From contig SABN01000012.1 in the NCBI GenBank assembly GCA_009928955.1, positions 1 through 46,607 of the forward strand: 46,607 bases of DNA, in the 5' to 3' direction. The notes under the pieces are model-generated. The model had not been told where the DNA came from and did not search any database. It was given only the letters and a program-made list of their open reading frames with translations. Source of the DNA: Opitutia bacterium (GTDB lineage Bacteria; Verrucomicrobiota; Kiritimatiellia; CAIQIC01; Lenti-01). This document shows positions 43,877 through 46,607 of this stretch, piece by piece; within the stretch, counting starts at the first letter, position 1, and each line of letters starts with the position of its first letter. Made by a program: the position numbers and the translations under genes.

Positions 43877-46485
43877 GGACTTATGGCGGGCAACACGACG
43901 GAGGTCACGCTGCCGGTGGCGGCGAAGATCGAATCGGCGGCGGCGCGGACGGCGGCGGGGGCGAGGTGCTGGAGCCGTTCAGCGGTGTCGAGGGCATGGC
44001 GATAGCCCAGGCCGAGGAGTTCGTCGAGGGCGCACTGCTGGGCGAGGCCGCCGTTGTTCTGGCGGGCGCGGGCGCTTTCGGCGAGGAGCTGTTCGACGGC
44101 GCGGGAAAATTCATCGGGGCGCAGGCCGTCGCGGCGGAGGCGCTCGGCTTGGGCGGCGATCTGCGTTTCGACCTCGGCGCACCCGTCCTCGGTGGTGCCG
44201 GCATAGATCATGAAGAGCCCGCCGATGGGACCGCTGAAATGCGTGGCGCCGGCGTAGTAGGCCAGGCCGCGCTTGTCGCGCACCTCGATGAAAAGGTCCG
44301 AAGAGAGGCCGCTGAGGGCATCCATCAAGACGGAGACGGCATCTTCGCGGGGATCCCCGGCGGCGATTCCCGGCCAGGCGCGGACGAGGACCGTCTGCTT
44401 GAAGGGCAGGCGTTTTTCGGTGCGCGCCGGCTGGGCGGGGGCCGGCGGCAACGGGGGCCAGGCGGGCGCGGTTCCGGCGGGCAGCGCGGCGAAGTGCTTT
44501 TCCACCGCTTCGCGGACGGCATCGGCCTTCACATCGCCAAAGACCGCCAGCACGAGGTTGGAGGCTCCCAGCAGTTTCCGGTGGTGGGCCTGGAGCGCGT
44601 CGCGGGAGAGGGTGGCGACGGTGTCCGGCTTGCCTTGCACGGAGAAGCGGTAGGGATGGCCGGGGAAGAACGCGTCGCGCACCAGTTGCTGGGCGTGCGT
44701 CATGGGCCGCTCCAACTCGCGGCGGAGGGCCGCCAACTGGACGGCGCGCTGTTTTTCAAGCTCGTCGGCGGGGAATTGCGAGTCGAGGAGGCATTCGGCG
44801 ACCGTCTCCAGCATGAGCGGAAGGTCCTCGGAGAGGCCCGAAGAGGAGAGGCCGTAGCTGTTGCGTCCGGAGTAGCTGGAAAGCGAAATGGCGCGCGCTT
44901 CGAGAAGCTCGGCCAGTTCGGCGGCGGTATGGCGCGAAGTGCCGCGCGTGAGCAGGTCGGCGGTCAACTGGGAGATGCCGGCCTGTCCCACGGTTTCCGC
45001 CAGCAGGCCGCCGCCCAGGACGACGGAGATGTAGGCCATCGGGAGGCGCGAATCCTCGCGCACGATGAGCCGGAGGCCGTTGGAACAGGTCAGCGACTGG
45101 ATGTTCAGGTCGGGGGTCTCGCCGCGGCCGGGGGCGGCCGCGGCCTCGCCCGGGGGCGCCAAGATGGCCCAGGAGCCGTTCTCCGGGCGCAGATATTTGC
45201 GGGCCACGCGGGCGAGATCATCGGGCGTGACCTGCCGGACCTGCTCCAGATAGGCCTCGGTGTGGCCCGGATCGCCCGCATAGAATTCGCCGGCGGCCAT
45301 GGCGCTGGCCTGGCCGTCCATCGAGGCCAGCTCCTGGATCGAGCCGACGAGCACTTCGCGGCGCGCCCGTTCGATCTGGGCGGGGTCGAACGGCTCCTGC
45401 TGCCAGCGCGCGACTTCTTCGCGGAGGGCGGCGATCACCTCGGCCTCCTTGTCCGGTTCGCATTCGGCGCTGATGCCGAACAAGCCGGGGTCCTTGGGCG
45501 TGTAGCTCCAGGCATCCACGTCGAGGACGATCTGGCGTTCCTCGCGCAAGCGCTTGACGAGCCGGGAGGAGCGGCCCGATCCGGTGGCGGAGGCCAGCAC
45601 GTCCAGCGCGGGCGTGTCGACATCGGCGAGATCGGTGGAGTGGAAAACCCACGAGAGGCGGGTGACCTCGTACGGGCCGGTCTTGCGGCCGGTGCGCCCG
45701 GCCAGTTGCGGAGGCTCCGCCGGAATGAGGACGGGCTTGCGCGGCGTGCGCGGGATCTGCTCGAGCCGTTCGCGGATCGCCGCTTCCATCGCGTCGATGG
45801 GAAGATCGCCGACGACGGACAGGATCATGTTGTCGGGCGAATAGTGGCGGCGGTGATAGGCGATCAGATCGTCGCGGTCCATGGTGACGAGGATGTCGCG
45901 CCAGCCGATGATGGGGACGCGGTAGGGGTGGACGCGGAAGGCGGTCTCCCACGTGAGGCGTCCCATCACGCGGCCGGGATCGTCCTCGCCCATGTCGACT
46001 TCGCGCAGGATGACTTCGCGCTCGCGCGTCCACTCGTCTGCGGGGAAGGCGGGATGGAAGACGGCGTCCGCGAGCACGTCGAGCCCGACGAGCCAGCGGG
46101 ACGCAGGCAGGGTGGAATGGAAGACGGTGCGGTCGTTGGACGTGTAGGCGTTGATGTCTCCGCCGGCATTGGCGATCTCCTGGGAGATCTGCGCCGGGCC
46201 GCGCGTGGCGGTGCCCTTGAAGATCATATGCTCGAGATAGTGCGAGAGGCCGCCGCCGAGTTGCTCCGCCTCGTGGATCGAGCCGGCGCCGACCCAGAAC
46301 TGGAGGGCGGCCATGGGCGCGCTGCGGTCCTCCTTGAGCAGGACGATCATCCCGTTGTCCAGCACGAGGCGCCGCACGCCTTGGTTGGAGGCTTTCAAGA
46401 CATCCACGGGATTCTGGGCCATGAGGAACTCCTGGGTGAACAGCAAGGCGCCGCAGGCGCCGGCGAGATGGAGCCAACGATTCAT
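43873..46485 (-). CDS. Exported M16 family zinc metallopeptidase
   Basis: The 870-residue protein has a signal peptide (cut near LMA, 23) and two M16 units of about 420 residues. The N-terminal unit has the inverted zinc motif HYLEH (H82, E85, H86) and the distal zinc ligand E162 in EREVILREVDM, 76 residues later, as expected. The C-terminal unit (about 455-870: LTCSNGLRLIVREDSRLPMA, AGISQLTADLLTRGTS) lacks the motif and would form the second half of the peptide chamber. Fused two-unit M16 proteins degrade peptides, in this case outside the cytoplasm. It is the first gene of a five-gene overlapped block. A GAAACGTTTC palindrome lies 41 bases upstream. Confidence 0.93.
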   Translation of the reverse strand: MNRWLHLAGACGALLFTQEFLMAQNPVDVLKASNQGVRRLVLDNGMIVLLKEDRSAPMAALQFWVGAGSIHEAEQLGGGLSHYLEHMIFKGTATRGPAQISQEIANAGGDINAYTSNDRTVFHSTLPASRWLVGLDVLADAVFHPAFPADEWTREREVILREVDMGEDDPGRVMGRLTWETAFRVHPYRVPIIGWRDILVTMDRDDLIAYHRRHYSPDNMILSVVGDLPIDAMEAAIRERLEQIPRTPRKPVLIPAEPPQLAGRTGRKTGPYEVTRLSWVFHSTDLADVDTPALDVLASATGSGRSSRLVKRLREERQIVLDVDAWSYTPKDPGLFGISAECEPDKEAEVIAALREEVARWQQEPFDPAQIERARREVLVGSIQELASMDGQASAMAAGEFYAGDPGHTEAYLEQVRQVTPDDLARVARKYLRPENGSWAILAPPGEAAAAPGRGETPDLNIQSLTCSNGLRLIVREDSRLPMAYISVVLGGGLLAETVGQAGISQLTADLLTRGTSRHTAAELAELLEARAISLSSYSGRNSYGLSSSGLSEDLPLMLETVAECLLDSQFPADELEKQRAVQLAALRRELERPMTHAQQLVRDAFFPGHPYRFSVQGKPDTVATLSRDALQAHHRKLLGASNLVLAVFGDVKADAVREAVEKHFAALPAGTAPAWPPLPPAPAQPARTEKRLPFKQTVLVRAWPGIAAGDPREDAVSVLMDALSGLSSDLFIEVRDKRGLAYYAGATHFSGPIGGLFMIYAGTTEDGCAEVETQIAAQAERLRRDGLRPDEFSRAVEQLLAESARARQNNGGLAQQCALDELLGLGYRHALDTAERLQHLAPAAVRAAADSIFAATGSVTSVVLPAISP

Positions 46486-46525
46486 GGCGGGAAAATAGCA
46501 TGGGGCGGAGGAAAAGGAAACAATC

Positions 46526-46535
46526 GAAACGTTTC
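46526..46535. promoter_or_regulatory. LacI-type palindrome GAAACGTTTC upstream of the M16 gene
   Basis: A perfect 10-base palindrome with the central CG and AAACG/CGTTT arms typical of LacI/PurR-family operators. It lies 41 bases upstream of the M16 start codon, where an operator could control the five-gene block, or a plus-strand gene beyond the right edge. Confidence 0.4.
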
Positions 46536-46607
46536 AGCTTGTGAGGGGCAGGAGGGGCGGGTAGATTTTCAAGCATGGACAAATGGAGCACCAACTCAGG
46601 GTGGGGG

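Noticed and set aside
46575-46607. Possible start of a plus-strand gene (MDKWSTNSGWG) at the right edge
   Set aside because: Only 11 codons are visible and no ribosome-binding site lies at the proper distance.

Overview
The window is GC-rich chromosomal DNA with densely packed genes, most on the minus strand. The gene mix points to a Gram-negative bacterium of the PVC superphylum, most likely near Verrucomicrobiota/Kiritimatiellota. The pointers are a bacterial-microcompartment shell gene beside an RpiB-DeoC fusion, large secreted multidomain proteins with C-termini of the kind common in that group, an ATP-cone/uridine-kinase fusion and a primary sigma factor with a basic N-terminal extension. 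The taxonomic call is inference; there is no rRNA gene in the window.

Layout. 1-2,300: the edge of a sugar-phosphate microcompartment locus (shell protein, RpiB-DeoC fusion) and a tandem winged-helix ArsR-like regulator. 2,700-13,200: a lipid acyl-ligase/ACP/acyltransferase fusion and a giant secreted protein with two GH13 (alpha-amylase family) catalytic domains. 13,500-16,600: an unrecognised exported protein, a LexA-type repressor with a textbook autoregulatory SOS box, and a small unknown protein. 16,600-18,600: an NfeD-flotillin pair. 18,900-26,150: two large exported proteins, one a multidomain amidohydrolase and one with two ice-binding-like domains plus five alanine-rich repeats. 26,500-30,730: a malE-malF-malG maltodextrin transporter operon (no ATPase gene) ending in a DUF456 membrane protein. 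30,880-34,180: rpoD and the ATP-cone kinase. 34,490-38,290: thrC, a cation exchanger overlapping a uracil permease, and tRNA-Leu. 38,450-46,490: a membrane NfeD-type serine protease and a tightly overlapped block M16 peptidase - TVP38 protein - trxB - ABC exporter - TrpR-like regulator.

How they fit. The dual-GH13 enzyme and MalEFG fit starch or maltodextrin breakdown outside the cytoplasm followed by uptake. The RpiB-DeoC fusion next to a shell protein fits encapsulated pentose- or deoxypentose-phosphate cleavage, yielding an aldehyde that a compartment would contain. Many operon junctions use 1-4 bp start/stop overlaps (ATGA, GTGA, TGATG), so translational coupling is common.

Most notable signals: the RpiB-DeoC fusion with an amphipathic helix between the domains that looks like an internal encapsulation peptide, and whose RpiB half lacks the usual catalytic cysteine; an ice-binding-like domain apparently inserted inside an SdrD-B-like domain by duplication; two families of intergenic palindromes (GTTTATAAAC boxes and TTTTCCAC...GTGGAAAA arrays) that each recur at two distant loci; and an SOS box of the GAAC-N4-GTTC type known from Gram-positive bacteria.
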